NCBI RefSeq assembly: GCF_014805685.1
Contig: NC_060885.1
Coordinates: forward strand, 26,809,632 to 26,873,631
Source: Silurus meridionalis
Lineage: Eukaryota > Chordata > Actinopteri > Siluriformes > Siluridae
DNA: 64,000 nucleotides
Direction: 5' to 3'
Below the pieces are notes generated by a model. The model saw only the letters and a list, made by a program, of their open reading frames with translations, made no database searches and was not told the origin of the DNA. A program made the position numbers and the translations under genes. Shown piece after piece: positions 1 to 11,181 of this stretch (its first letter is position 1; the number at the start of each line of letters is the position of its first letter).

Positions 1-399
1 CGGGTTCCACTGTATTACTATTTAGGTATTTAGACTTATAAAGGCGTTGTATTTGTTATATTGCTTTAGTTCAGTTAGATATCATGTAAATACTATTAAA
101 TTCTAATTTTAAATGGTAAAGTAGCAGCAAGTTAGTTTTCAAAACTGAAATTATCTTTGCTATCACTTGACAGAAAAATGTAGATGATGAATGAGATAAA
201 GAAGCTTTCGGTTGTGGGTGAGAAAGGAGCAAAAACCTTGTTTTACCCTAATCTGTTTGTTAATCACACACAAACTTATAGACTCAATCACCAAACTACT
301 AGGTGCTACAAACACACACATTCTATTGTTTCACTTGCCTTTAAGTGACCTACGCACACTGCTTTCTTCACGTTCTTTTGTTATGAAAAGTGAATGGTA

Positions 400-401
<2 letters not shown>

Positions 402-438
<37 letters not shown>
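402..438. repeat. (GT)n microsatellite before an l2hgdh splice acceptor
   Basis: A nearly pure GT run that ends within 20 bases of the acceptor CAG at 452-454, so it occupies the place of the polypyrimidine tract. Confidence 0.95.
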
Positions 439-441
<3 letters not shown>

Positions 442-454
442 CGTGCATATGCAG

Positions 455-878
455 GGGTCTGCAAAAGTTGATGATGAGGAATGTGTGGTTTGGTGTAGGT
501 GAGATGTACAGAGGGATGTTTATCAGTGCACAAGTCAAACTCCTGCAGAAGTATGTACCAGAACTTCAAACAAGTGACGTGATAAGGTACATAACACACA
601 CAAACACACACTACACTAAAGTTTTGTTATTTACACTGTGAGTGCTTGTCAACTGTGAATTCTTTGTGTGTGTTTGTGTGTAGGGGTCCATCAGGAGTGC
701 GTGCTCAGGCTCTGGATCGTGAAGGTAAGCTGGTGGATGACTTTGTATTTGATATCGGTGTGGAAGAGCTCGGTAGCCGAGTGCTACACGTACGAAACGC
801 ACCATCACCCGCGCGACCTCCTCCCTCGCGATCGGCATGGCGATTGCAGATGAACTGGAAGCCCGTTTTGCTCTGTAG
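455..878 (+). CDS. l2hgdh: L-2-hydroxyglutarate dehydrogenase, C-terminal two exons (partial, frameshifted)
   Basis: The enzyme is a mitochondrial FAD-dependent oxidase of L-2-hydroxyglutarate to 2-oxoglutarate (family knowledge). Two exons are visible. Exon 455-586 follows a CAG acceptor inside a GT-rich tract, encodes [16 protein letters not shown]...[15 protein letters not shown], and ends at AG|GTAC. Exon 684-878 follows GTGTAG and encodes [20 protein letters not shown], then VFDIG...[11 protein letters not shown], matching the highly conserved vertebrate C-terminus. The phase-2 junction rebuilds an Arg codon. Near 811-816 one base appears to be missing: the conserved ending [21 protein letters not shown] and its TAG (876-878) lie in another frame, while the current frame runs on to 987. 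This is either an assembly error or a real mutation. Upstream exons lie outside the window. Confidence 0.92.
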
Positions 879-1252
879 ACGTGCCCACCTGCGTGTTTAT
901 GTAATACTAATCAAATGCTTTACCTTCTTCACATCAGTTCACCAGTTCACTCTGCATCACTGTGGGGAGATGCCCTGCCCACCCTGATGGCATCAGAGAC
1001 ACTGTGTTATTCACCCACATGACCCTACACAGAGCTCATTAGTTAACACGGTTCTGACACAGAGAAGTGAGGGAGTTTTGGACACAGTGTGTTTATAATG
1101 CTGTTGAAATTGTATAAATCACATTACATTTAAATGTAATGATCGATCGTTTTGTACATGTTATTATACAGCTTGTATGTGAATGTAAACCGTAATGTGG
1201 GTGCTGTTTTAATCTTTATAATAGAGTTGTTTGGAGACCTGATGGAGTACTG

Positions 1253-1258
1253 AATAAA
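1253..1258 (+). promoter_or_regulatory. candidate polyadenylation signal of l2hgdh
   Basis: An AATAAA hexamer lies about 375 bases after the conserved l2hgdh stop codon. The stretch between them (879-1252) has no other recognisable feature and is probably 3' untranslated region. The hexamer alone is weak evidence in AT-rich DNA. Confidence 0.4.
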
Positions 1259-1497
1259 TATATTTGCTATCGATGTCCGTGTTTTAAGACTGCAGGCTTT
1301 CAAAGAATGAAAAGTATGTGAAAGGAAATGAGCATAATCCAGCACTTTACACTGATGTTTGTGTCAGAAGCTGAGCATGCAAAATGATATAAAGTTTTTT
1401 TTACCCTCCATATTCAGTTTGATTTAGTTTACCTGTACATAAACTGAGATTAAAATGGAAACATGAATGAGAATATTATAGTTATATGGTGCATATA

Positions 1498-2325
1498 CAC
1501 TGATCAGGCATAACATTATGAGCATCCGCCCAATATTGTGTTGATAGTGTTTTTAAACAGCATTAACTTCTTCAGCAATTTGAGCTAAAGGGTTCATCTA
1601 TTGGATCGGATCACATGGGCCAGCCTTCTCTCCCCACATGCATTACTAAGGCTTGGCCACCCATGAACTGATCACTGCAGACTGGGACCCCACATAAGCT
1701 GCCCTTTTGAAGATGCTCTGACCCAGTTGTCTAGCCATCACACTTTGGCCCTTGTCATAGTCGCTTAAATCCTTACACTTGCCCAATTGTCACATCAATT
1801 TTGAGGACAAAATGTTCACTTGCTGCCTGATACATCCTGAGATAATCAGTGTTATTTACTTAACCACTCATAATTACAACCTGACCAGTGTACACAAACA
1901 CATTAATTCTTTCGCTACATTCTGTATTATTTAGTGATGATCACAAGTCCTCAATGCTGATGCATTAGAAGCAGGAAAAATGGGCATACATAAAGATTTG
2001 AGCGAGTGTGACAAGAGACAAATTGTGATTGCTTGAGTGGGTCAGAGCATCTCCAAAACCGCAGCTCTTATGGGCTGTTTCTGGTCTTCAGTGTTCAGCA
2101 TCTATCAAAAGTGGTCCAAGGAAGGAACAGTGGTGAACCAGTGACATGGTCGTGGGTGGCCGAGGCTCACTGATGCATGTGGGGATTGAAGGCTGGTCCA
2201 TGTTATCTGATCTAACAGATGAGCTCCTGTAGCTCAAATTGCTAAAGAAGTGAATGCTGTTAATGCTCAAAGGGCACCAACACAATTTTAGGCAGGTGGT
2301 CATAATGTTATGCCTGATCGGTGTG
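1498..2325 (+). mobile_element. Tc1/mariner-like element, decayed
   Basis: The ends are inverted repeats: CACTGATCAGGCATAACAT at the left and ATGTTATGCCTGATCGGTG at the right, with TA dinucleotides next to both. This is a common fish repeat end. Inside, around 2010-2200 on the + strand, a broken reading frame reads RQIVIA...GQSISKTAALMG followed by a helix-turn-helix-like stretch ending in GRGWPRLT. This resembles the N-terminal DNA-binding part of a Tc1-type transposase. The catalytic part is absent, so the copy is non-autonomous. Confidence 0.75.
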
Positions 2326-2739
2326 TATACTGAGGAGGCATTCTTGTTTTCTGTCACTGTCACACTGCTCCTTACAGTTCTGCTACAGAAGCGCCTCCTT
2401 CTGATGTAACAAGCATACAGTAGTCAGGAAACAGTAAAGAACAACTATAGAACTAACAACAAATAATCAAAGAACATGTTAAAACATCATATTATGCTAT
2501 AAAATTTCAATAAATGTTCTCTATCAAGTTCAAAATATCTACAAATCTGATCAGCCCGCTGATCAGCAAGTCATTACTCATGCTCTGCACTTTCATTCTA
2601 TACCATTTCCATTCATCCTACACGGTGTTTCAGAGTACAGAAACAATAAAAAGATAAATGTTGATGATGATGATGGCAATCTTTTATATGTTTGGTCTTT
2701 TCTCCTCGTTTAACCCTGACTGTAACATTGGAATTATTT

Positions 2740-2960
2740 TCACCTCCAGCAACAGACCCAATTAGGTGATCACAATGTGACCTGATCTGAACATCATGCT
2801 GGACCTCCAGCTTCAGGAGACCACAGGAACCAAGAAAAACCTCACAAGATCAAAAGGAGACAATCCCTAAAATATCCATATAATTTTATTTCACAATACA
2901 CTACAGATGGATTCTTTGTTGTAGTTTGTTCACAATGTAACACACTTATTAATAATGATA
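2740..2960 (+). repeat. cluster duplicon, tail-segment copy 1 (diverged)
   Basis: The stretch around 2810-2880 (GGACCTCCAGCTTCAGGAG, then CCTCACAAGATCAAAAGGAG) matches 16840-16920 and, less closely, 23150-23220. The similarity continues into the following AT-rich bases (ACAGATG near 2903 against 16951). It is one of three copies of a unit that travels with the B7-like gene fragments. The copy lacks the upstream half seen at 16.7 kb, and no open reading frame spans it. Confidence 0.55.
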
Positions 2961-5665
2961 AAATAAAATAGACCTCAAAAGCCAATGAAGGATCTTCAGT
3001 CTCGGATGAGGAAAACCAACACTTCCTTTATTGCAGTCACGTTCCAATTAGCTCATAGAAGTTTACTTTATCACAACAAAGTGATCAAGCACACACACTC
3101 TTTTCACACATTCATATTAATACCCTGGTGTCACATGACACCTATTTTTTTCTTATTTCTTCGCTTTGGTAAATTTCCCTTCTCTCCTACACTTGGTTCT
3201 CCTCCCCTTCCTGCATCTGCAGTTTGTCGGTCTTCTGCTTTTATTCTCATTTTTAATGCTGTTTTCCAAGCTTTTTTATGCTACTGTTATTAAATCAAGC
3301 CAATATTATTTTTGCTTAGATTATATATTCATACATGCTTAACTGTATTGTTCTACTTATTCATGTTAGTATCTAGGTCATACACACTTTGGTCTGTCTG
3401 GTGGGTTAATTCTGGTTTACAGTTTTTGCAAACCATGCTAATGTTTCACCTTCATCAGTGACACTAGTGTGTTTTCTTTTCCTGCTGCCTGTTGACACTG
3501 TACTCTTTGCCATTTCGCAAGCAGCTGTGTTATCTTGCCGTCACGCTGAGCCATATCTTGAGCAGCCCAACTAATTGATAATGCCATTTTTGAAAATTAA
3601 TTTCATTAGCGATTATTATAAATTTTAGCGAATAGTTCTGCAGGCCTATTTTATTTAGATAACATTGTTTTTCTATTTTTTTCTAGATTTTGGTATCGTT
3701 TTGTAGCACGTCTTTCATTTTGAAGCGTTTTGTCACCCATGCCATTTCTCCAATACAATGAACTGTGTAGACTCTATTCGTTTATACTGATTTTTTGTGT
3801 AATTAAATTTTTTTTTCTCAAGTCAATTGTTTTCTGTCTCGTCAAGGCGGAACATCCAGAAAGGAAGGCTCCTGGGTGAAAGGGGAACTTTGTGTGAGTT
3901 TGGAGGACCATGTTTTAAACATCTGTTTCCAGTGTTTGTTGTGTTCACACATGTAAGAGCGTGACCCATTCAGGTAGTTTGTCGCCCCCAAGGTGAGTCC
4001 ATTTGTGATTCATTTTTTTCCCTCCTTCTGATATTTTCATGTACATGAACTTTTATGTGTGTGTGTGTAACTACATATTATTGTCAACTTGTCTACTGCT
4101 GTTTTAATTGTGTAGATTTAGCATGTCTCTGTTTATTATAAAGTGACTTGTCTGCACATTTTTTCATTTGAATAAAATCTTTCCTATTTTTTATATTTCG
4201 GAAATCACGTCTATGACTATCATTGTGCGGACAAACCTGTGTTCTTTCTTTTGTGTGCTTCCTTGGGTATTATTACCAGGGAGGAAACATGTAGCTAATT
4301 ACAATATCAACAATATTACCCCTACATTCCACACTAGAAAGGGTCAAAGTTTGGTGTATGTATGTAAAATGAAAATTTAGCCACACAAACAGAACTAGAT
4401 AAAAGTTTAGGCCCACTAGGATAATGTCTAAATGATGAACGAGCAGTAAATCAGCCAGAGAAGCACACAAACTAGTACTCTCCAAAGTGTATCATTGATT
4501 TAATCATAAATCTTCTTACACATAAATTGACAAAATCAGGAGTTAAATCAAGAATACATACAAAAATAACAGTCTACTGGTTTTTTAACACACCCCTTGT
4601 GCAAACTTGAGTCCAAAATTAGAAAAATAATAAATAAATAAAACTGCAGGTCAAATATGATCAAATAACCAATGCCTTAGGAGCTGTACCTTTTTTTCGA
4701 AGCTTTAGGGTTAAAAAAAATGAGATCACATACTTGGGAATAACTATAACAAGAAATTTCAGGGCAGACTCAGTGCTATGACGTGTTCTAAAACCAGACT
4801 GAAATGTATCTAGAATTTAATTTTCATTTAAAAATTGTTTCTTTAGTATTTTAGAGACGAAGGGTAAGTGTGAAATGGGTCTGAAATGAGCTAAAACAGA
4901 AGGGTGGAGTGACGACAGCATGTTTAAAAGCACCTAGCACATACCCCAACCTGAGACAATCATTTTGGTAGACTTGTCAGTACTACATCTAGAGGGGATG
5001 ATGTTTGCCTTAAGGAAGAAACAATGTCTGAAATATTGGAGAGAGAAACAGGATCGAAATATTCAAAAACAGCCGATCATTAAGGAACCTCGGTGCTCTC
5101 ACGGACCTGTCCTATAAGGCCCTGACTTACTGATGTGATTTTGTCAAAGAAATAAAATTTTCACAACAATCTTAGGATTTGATAGCAGGGCGAGTAAGTT
5201 CAGGATAAATTACAGAACTTATAACGTTAAAAATTACTTGTGGGTGGTAACAGTTATGGTTGATCATTTTTGACAAGTACTCTGCCATTCTTACAGCTTC
5301 CTGGTACTGTGCTAAAAAGTTTTAAAGCATTTTCAGAGAGATGTGAAGCCTGTCCTTTGTCCATTTACGTTCTGCTTTCCTGCAGTCTCTCCTTAGAGTA
5401 TTCATATTGTTGTTTATCCATAGGTGCAATTCTGTCCAGAATATTAGAGCATGTAGAGTAAAATGATGAGATAAAATCATCTGGATTCAGATACAAATAC
5501 GAGCCAGTGTACAGAGCCAGAGAGTTGTCCATGAAAGCATTTGAAAAAGCACCTGGAGTTTTATTATTATTATTGAGCAGGTAGAGTTGACATGCTGGTT
5601 GAAGAATGAGAAAGAACATTGAACAGAACTGTTAGTGATCTGAGAAACATGAATCACATCCCTGA
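2961..5665. other. unassigned AT-rich sequence
   Basis: I see no gene with recognisable protein similarity here. Open frames (for example 2985-3293 +, 4168-4380 +, 5365-5619 -) have low-complexity or arbitrary translations and overlap each other on both strands. The stretch 4640-5640 has the look of an old dispersed repeat, but I cannot name its family. Confidence 0.4.
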
Positions 5666-5667
5666 TG

Positions 5668-6008
5668 AGGTTTTCACTGAGAGTGACGAGGATGGACGGG
5701 ATTAGAAAATTGTCTTTAGAGGGACAGCGCATGTAGGACATTTTGGGGACAAAGTGAGAGAGGCCCGATTGAGATGGTTTGGACATGTGCAGAGGAGCGT
5801 CATGGGGTATATCAGTAGGAGAATGCTGAGCATGGAGCCACCAGGAAGGAGGAAAAGAGGAAGCCCAAAACGGAGGTTCATGGATGGTGAGAGGAGACAT
5901 GCAGGTAGTTGGTTTGAAGGAGGCAGATGTAGAGAAAGAGTAGTAAGGAGACGGATTATCCGCTATGGCGACCCCTATTGAGAGCACCGAAAAAGAAGAA
6001 GAAGAAGA
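5668..6008 (+). mobile_element. RTE-type LINE, 3' end fragment
   Basis: The translation FGDKVREARLRWFGHVQR and the phrases PPGRRKRGSPKRR and (D)GERRHAGS match the C-terminus of the reverse-transcriptase element seen at 15.5-16.4 kb and 18.7-19.1 kb. The fragment ends with GATTATCCGCTATGGCGACC and an (AAG)n tail at 5990-6008, the normal 3' end of this LINE family. It is frameshifted and truncated at its 5' end. Confidence 0.85.
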
Positions 6009-6048
6009 TGATACTACCTTTAACTAAGAACTGTTTCTGTGATAATAT

Positions 6049-6894
6049 CAGTGGTGGGCCGTGCATTTGGTACCTGGCCCTTCAGTGGGGACTTACCTGA
6101 CTTAATCCACCTCTTAATACCACCACTATCATGTCTCTCTTAACTAAAGCAAGAAACCCAGTTAAGACAACTCCAAACATCTACACTGCCACAACTGTGC
6201 AACTACATCATCTGGAGCAGTTCAGAATCAATATTTGTCTAATACATGACAAAAACATAGAAATGTAAAGAAAATACAACCTACTCACCGGAGATGCATA
6301 GTCATAATTTGCACCGTTCCTCAGAGGCTGTAAGCCAGTGGTACGGCTCGTATTCACTGGTCTGGAAGTGGAGAACAAACCTTTTCCCAGGCCGAGACAA
6401 GCTAGCTAGCTTCAGGGTTGACTGACTTCTCCTCACGATGTCTAGCTTTTCTTGAAAATTTATTTTTATGTATATCTGCGACCAAATCAATTTCTCTTCC
6501 TCCGTAGGCATAAAAAAGTCTAACTCAAATGTATTTCTGTGTGCACGGGAAAATGCTGACCTATAGCTAGCTGGCCCTGTAAGGCGATTTTGAAATCTGA
6601 TTGGTTAAAGAAACAGTCCTATTGCTAATATAGTTTAAGATACATTGGCCAGCACTACTGATTCTAAAGGCCCTGGGCAGATTAGAGACATGGCAGCACA
6701 TAGAGGCTGAAATCTGATTAAACAAAAAATCTAACATTCATATACACCGACTGGAAGCAGTGCAGCCAAGAGAAATGCTACGAAATAAAGAGAATAGACT
6801 ATTTAGAATAAATGAATAAAATTTAATGGAACAAATATTAGAATTTATGTTGTAAATGTAGGCCAGTGCTTCTGAAAGTGATGGCCCACCACTG
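6049..6894 (-). mobile_element. non-autonomous hAT-type element with transposase N-terminal remnant
   Basis: The ends are CAGTGGTGGGCCGTGC at the left and GGCCCACCACTG at the right, the same termini as the hAT element at 50.3 kb, which has an 8-base target duplication. I could not see a matching duplication for this copy. A short frame at 6302-6511 (-) reads MPTEEEKLIWSQIYIKINFQ, then EKLDIVRR...YEPYHWLTASEERCKL. This resembles the start of hAT transposases related to ZMYM/TTF-type zinc-finger proteins. No catalytic domain is present. Confidence 0.75.
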
Positions 6895-8340
6895 CAAAAC
6901 TGTCACCATTTTAATAAATTCTGGAGGTCTTAAAAAATTTAATTGAAATCTTTAGTGTTACCAGTCAAAGTTGACCCACCAAGAATATTGACTTATATAT
7001 GCATCCATGCATAAAAAAAATTGTTATGGGCTGCTCTGTAAATCAAATTTGGTTCAACTACCACATCACATACACATCTTACCCTTACCCACCCTGTATT
7101 CCAAGGGGACACATAACCCCATGGGAATACAAATTTTCTTGTAGAATATTGATACTCATCATTTTTGGAGGTGTGGTGTGAGCAATATAAACAGAATTGT
7201 CTAAACACTGTTATTTATAAAAGGCTCGTGTGTGTTATCAGTTTCATTCTGCATTATCAGTCTTTTTCGACATGAGCAAGAAATTCTGTCTTTAGGTTGT
7301 CCTCTTCATCACGTGTCTTCTTGTTGGGGTTCAAACTCCACATCATCCTCAGACACATCCTCCTGACTGTCACTTTGCTCTCTGTCCTCAATATTACTTT
7401 CATGACCAAATATAAATAAATAAAGATAAATTCATTATTTGTATTTGAGGTTACTGACCATTTCTCATGTAATTATTTGACATGTATTTGTATCTATTAT
7501 TTAATTTATGTATTTTATGTATGTTTTGTGAATTTATTATTGTTGTTATTATTGTTATTAGTATTGTTATTATCATTTGTCTGTATAGGTTCTGCTTGGT
7601 TAATTTGTTCATGTTTGTTGTTTAAAGCTTTAAAAAAAAGACCCTGATTGGAATGACAAAAAAGTGCACATGTAAACGTGGCTACAGATCGACACATCAC
7701 AGACAGGCAGAGAGCAGCAGAAGTGAATCTCTCCCTCTTTTTCCAGTTGTGTTTGTCTTGGTGTCGAGGTGAATAGTGGTGAACAAAAGACGAAGCTACA
7801 TGTGCCTCGAATTTACAGCTATAATTATTACAATTATATTTAACGTTTTGCTAAAAAAAATAACAATGAGAAGTGCCCTTTTTTCACTTGAGCCCCCATC
7901 CCTCAAAATGTCTGTGCTGTGGTTTGTGCAACGTTAATGTAACAAAGTGAAACTGTTTCTGTGCTTCCCACTGCACATGCACACACTAAACTTGTAACTC
8001 AGTTTAACGCCATTTTAAAACACTCTAAGCACAAACTCCAAGTAAAAACAAATGTCTTAAAACAAACCCCGGTTGTAGTTTCATAGAGGCACAGGGTAAA
8101 GCTTCCAGCGGTGAGAGCAGTGGCAGGGTGAGAAGACACGAGCTGTGTAGAAAACTTTTTTTATCTAACAGCTCTAAACAGCCATTTAACACAGCTTGTA
8201 CTGGATGTGTGTGTGTGTGTACGTGTGTGTACACGTGTGTGTGCGTGGGTGCGCGTATGGTGTGGCCTTAATGTTAAGCATAAACATTTCTTCTTTTCTT
8301 ATTTTTTGTTTGTCTTAAAATCTGAAAATGTTCCATAAGG
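6895..8340. other. unassigned intergenic sequence
   Basis: No gene is recognised. A (TTA/TTG)n-rich patch lies at 7535-7580 and a GT-rich patch at 8203-8260. On the - strand 7310-7407 reads as an acidic peptide (GHESNIEDREQSDSQEDVSE, then DDVEFEPQQEDT and a stop). It could be a remnant of a DNA-transposon protein, but this is a guess. Confidence 0.4.
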
Positions 8341-9010
8341 ATCCATGAGCTGTGATTGTGATGGAGCTTTCTGACAGTAGGGACAGTATGTTTCATTCCA
8401 GAATTGTTTGGTAGTCTTAAAAATGTATGTTTTTGCCCAGTACAGATTTGAGGCTCCTCATACCAGACGCAGCACCAAAGACTTACTCATGCCTCCTCCA
8501 TGTTCCACAAAAGAGTATTGTGTTCTTTTCTTTGACAGTCGATGTGAGTTACCAGAAATCTCTAGTTTTGTCTCATCTTGTCTCCTCTGTCTTGCTTTTG
8601 ACTTTCAACAATAAATGGAGTCCATTTTCATGTAAAAAGTGACCTTGACCCTGTAGTTCAGCCTTTATCTTTATACCACCCACATCATTCTCATGTTTGG
8701 TCCTGAGTCTGTTTTCCTCTTGAGGCAAAGTCCAGGCAGGTTGGCTCCAGTCCCATTGACCTTGAAACATCTTTAATAATATTTGCAGCTGTAGGAACAT
8801 CAAGCTGCTTGGAAAAGATCTTATAGCATAACCTTTAACATACCAGTCAGATATGCAGACATCTCTCTCCTCTGATTTCTCTGCTGCATGTTCAGTGTAA
8901 TGTACTCAAAGCTACAAAACAGCACAGAGACATGTAAGTAGGCTGAATGACTGACTGCATCATTGACTGTGTAAAAAGAGAGAAATTACTGCATATTCCA
9001 CAAAAAAAAT
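8340..9010 (+). repeat. cluster duplicon, upstream segment copy 1
   Basis: This stretch matches 14870-15300 plus 16455-16600, and also 22680-22920. Shared landmarks are a GTATGTTTCATT...TTGGTAGTCTTAA block (8388-8420, 14890-14925), a TTTGACAGTCGATGTGAGTT block (8533, 15023) and AGATATGCAGACATCTC (8849, 16453; diverged at 22794). In the 14.9-16.6 kb copy an RTE fragment interrupts the middle. No open reading frame is conserved across the copies, so it is probably intronic or flanking DNA of the duplicated gene. Confidence 0.7.
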
Positions 9011-9526
9011 TCTAAAATTACCTGGACAGATTTGTTGATTCCCATAGAAAAGGTTATTAATATGATTATTATGATATTTCAGACTCTTATCTTTAAATAG
9101 AAACACACGATGCCCTTGTGACCAGTGTTCCTGTTCACAAGGGCATTTTTAACTCGACAGAGAGAGAGAGTAAACATGTGAATATGTGATCCTGTTTGTT
9201 TATTATAAGATTTATAATAATAATAGTTTATTATAAGATTTATATGTATTTACAGTGAGGAAAATAAGCATTTGAACACCCTGCTATTTTGCAAGTTCTC
9301 CCACTTAGAAATCACGGAGGGGTCTGAAATTGTCATTGTAGCGACTGGGGGAGAAGAGGGACAAACTTATGATACAGATAAATTGAGTATATAGTTGGAA
9401 GCACAGTCTGTCCGCATTCTCCACCATTATATGTAGCGAATTTAGCTCGCAAAGAAAAGGGAATATTTATAAGTAAGTATAACGGGTTATAGTTACTCCT
9501 AAATATTTAAATTACAGTACAGACCA

Positions 9527-10345
9527 AAAGCTTGGACACACCTTCTTTTTACTTTTACTCATTACATTTTACACAAATATCTGTACTTTTTACTTCTTAC
9601 ATTTTAAAACCGGCTCGTTACTTTAGTTTTAATCCATTGATTTGGTGAAATATCCAATTTTTCTTTTCACTGCGCGCTGATTTCAGCCGAACAACCGATT
9701 TCCTGTTACTGCGTGTCTTTTTCAATCCGCTGGTGTATAAAGTCCTGACTCTCACTCTTTACGAAGATAAGAATCAGCAGGCAGAAGGCAGTGAGAAGTT
9801 TGGGGTTAATGTGGATGAGACAGAGGGAGTCAGTGATTAAACATGACTGAGAACAGACACATTCATGATGATCATCATCATCTTTTCTCTGCTTGTGTTC
9901 TATATGTGGATCTTCAGCCTGGATACATTCATTAGGTAACAACATTTTAATTAGTTTTGTATAAATATATATATATTGGCTGTCAAAATTAAAACTATTT
10001 TAAACGGCACTAGATGTTAGATGGCACTAGATGCGCTATCAATTCAGCGCGCATTTCTGTTTTTACCATTTTTATGAAAAAAAAGGTAAATACATAAATA
10101 AATAACTAAATATAAAAGAGGCAAAATTAAAACCTCCAGCAAAACATATATTTATTCACGACGTCCCTTCTTTACTTAGATATAAAATAAAGAAATAAAC
10201 TCCACCGAAAAATATTTTTGTCAGTAAACTTTTGTTTTATTTCTGTGTCAAGTCTCAAATCAAACATCAAATCCGCCATGTTTTACACAATTAATCCTCT
10301 GGGTGGCGTTTTGTGGGTTTTTCCCTCATAATGGCGACACGAACT
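9527..10345 (+). mobile_element. hAT-type element copy, truncated at the left end
   Basis: From TTTTTACTTTTACTCATTAC (about 9546) to the CCTCATAATGGCGACACGAA block (about 10340) this copy is close to 13407-14270, the interior of the complete hAT element at 11.7-14.4 kb. The left side starts abruptly next to a short motif resembling a Tc1-type end (ACAGTACAGACCAAAAGC). The outer right end is missing. The frame at 9706-9945 (-), repeated at 13583-13822, is an accidental open frame in the shared repeat and not a gene. Confidence 0.75.
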
Positions 10346-10509
10346 TAAATTACTGTCTTTACTGATCGTACAGATAAAAACAAAACATCATTCAAATCTG
10401 TAAAATCTCTATAATTATATATATAAAAGCTTCTTGACTTGAAGCGGTGCAGTTTCTCCGGTATCACCTCATTAACTGTCCGTGTGGAAACATAGCAAAG
10501 GCTCTTAAT

Positions 10510-10695
10510 GATGTCCACACGTCTCTGCACTGTTATAGCCTTTATATTTAATCACTGTACATATGCTTACATATATATCACATGCTGTACATATGATACA
10601 TATTTATCTGTACTATTGCTACTTTGTGCACTTCTGGTAGATGCCAAACTGCATTTCATTGCTGTGTACCTGTACTATGCAATGACAATAAAGTT
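10510..10695 (+). mobile_element. LINE 3' tail fragment (L2-like)
   Basis: The stretch ends CTGTACTATGCAATGACAAT|AAAG, a familiar fish LINE 3' end that normally runs into a tetranucleotide microsatellite, as it does here. No coding part remains. Confidence 0.55.
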
Positions 10696-10718
10696 CTATC
10701 TATCTATCTATCTATCTA

Positions 10719-10761
<43 letters not shown>

Positions 10762-10762
10762 G
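10696..10762. repeat. (CTAT)n(CTGT)n microsatellite
   Basis: A compound tetranucleotide tract directly after the LINE tail. Its length suggests a polymorphic locus. Confidence 0.97.
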
Positions 10763-10862
10763 AGTTTTCTCTTCCATTCTCTTCCATTCTTTCATTCATT
10801 CATTTACCTGAAGTTTCTGTTTAAATGGTTTCCATGGAAAAAAATTTCGTGCGTGTTCGAGA

Positions 10863-10966
10863 CGTTTCCGTCATAAACACACCCTTAAGGAGCGGAGCCT
10901 ACTGATTATATAAACGTTTCCGTCATAAACACACCCTTAAGGAGCGGAGCCTACTGATTATATAAA
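10863..10966 (+). promoter_or_regulatory. tandemly duplicated core promoter with two TATA boxes
   Basis: A 52-base unit beginning CGTTTCCGTCATAAACACAC and ending in TATATAAA occurs twice head to tail (10863-10914, 10915-10966). The TATA-like octamers are at 10907-10914 and 10959-10966. The homologous promoter of the complete B7-like gene (35705-35751) has one unit. A GGAGCGGAGCC block precedes each TATA box. A CA tract (10968-10995) and about 110 bases of leader follow before the ATG at 11103. Confidence 0.7.
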
Positions 10967-10968
10967 GG

Positions 10969-10999
<31 letters not shown>

Positions 11000-11102
11000 C
11001 ACTGAGTGTGTAGAAGAGCGCAGAGCTCAGAGCAGTGCAGTTTGTCTGTTTCTCATAGAGATACTGATTATTACATTTATACACAGACAGCTAAAGGAGG
11101 AT

Positions 11103-11181
11103 ATGAGAAAAATATCAAGGAGGATTTCAGCAGCGACTCTTCTGTTCCTTCTTCTTGTGCTGGATGGAGTTTTTTCTTACA
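11103..11181 (+). CDS. orphan first coding exon (signal peptide) of a B7-like gene
   Basis: The exon encodes [20 protein letters not shown] followed by DGVFSY: a basic start, a leucine-rich core and a plausible cleavage region. It ends in phase 1 at A|GTAAGT. The exon, its leader, its promoter and about 450 bases of the following intron are nearly identical to those of the complete gene at 35.9 kb. No V-set exon follows before that gene. The exon is therefore a duplicated orphan 5' end, or an alternative first exon that splices about 27.8 kb downstream to 38946, which the matching phase would allow. The start codon is the only in-frame ATG. Confidence 0.7.

Noticed and set aside
381..641. Open frames on both strands across the GT repeat
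   Set aside because: The cysteine/valine and histidine/threonine runs are translations of the microsatellite. Only the part after the acceptor at 454 is a real exon, read as l2hgdh.
668..853. Alternative 61-codon frame over the l2hgdh last exon
   Set aside because: It has no similarity in that frame; it is the shadow of the l2hgdh exon.
9111..9145. 11-bp inverted repeat TGCCCTTGTGA/TCACAAGGGCA
   Set aside because: It is too short and isolated to call an element or regulatory hairpin in a eukaryotic intergenic stretch.
9706..9945. Frame repeated almost identically at 13583-13822, first taken as a conserved small gene
   Set aside because: Both lie in copies of the same hAT-type element, so the conservation is that of the repeat. 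No start, splice or domain supports a gene.
10698..10762. Regular short repeats considered as a CRISPR array
   Set aside because: They are tetranucleotide microsatellites without unique spacers, in a vertebrate genome.
10508..10876. 122-codon frame ending in a Ser/Leu/Cys repeat
   Set aside because: It crosses a LINE tail and the CTAT/CTGT microsatellite and owes its length to them.
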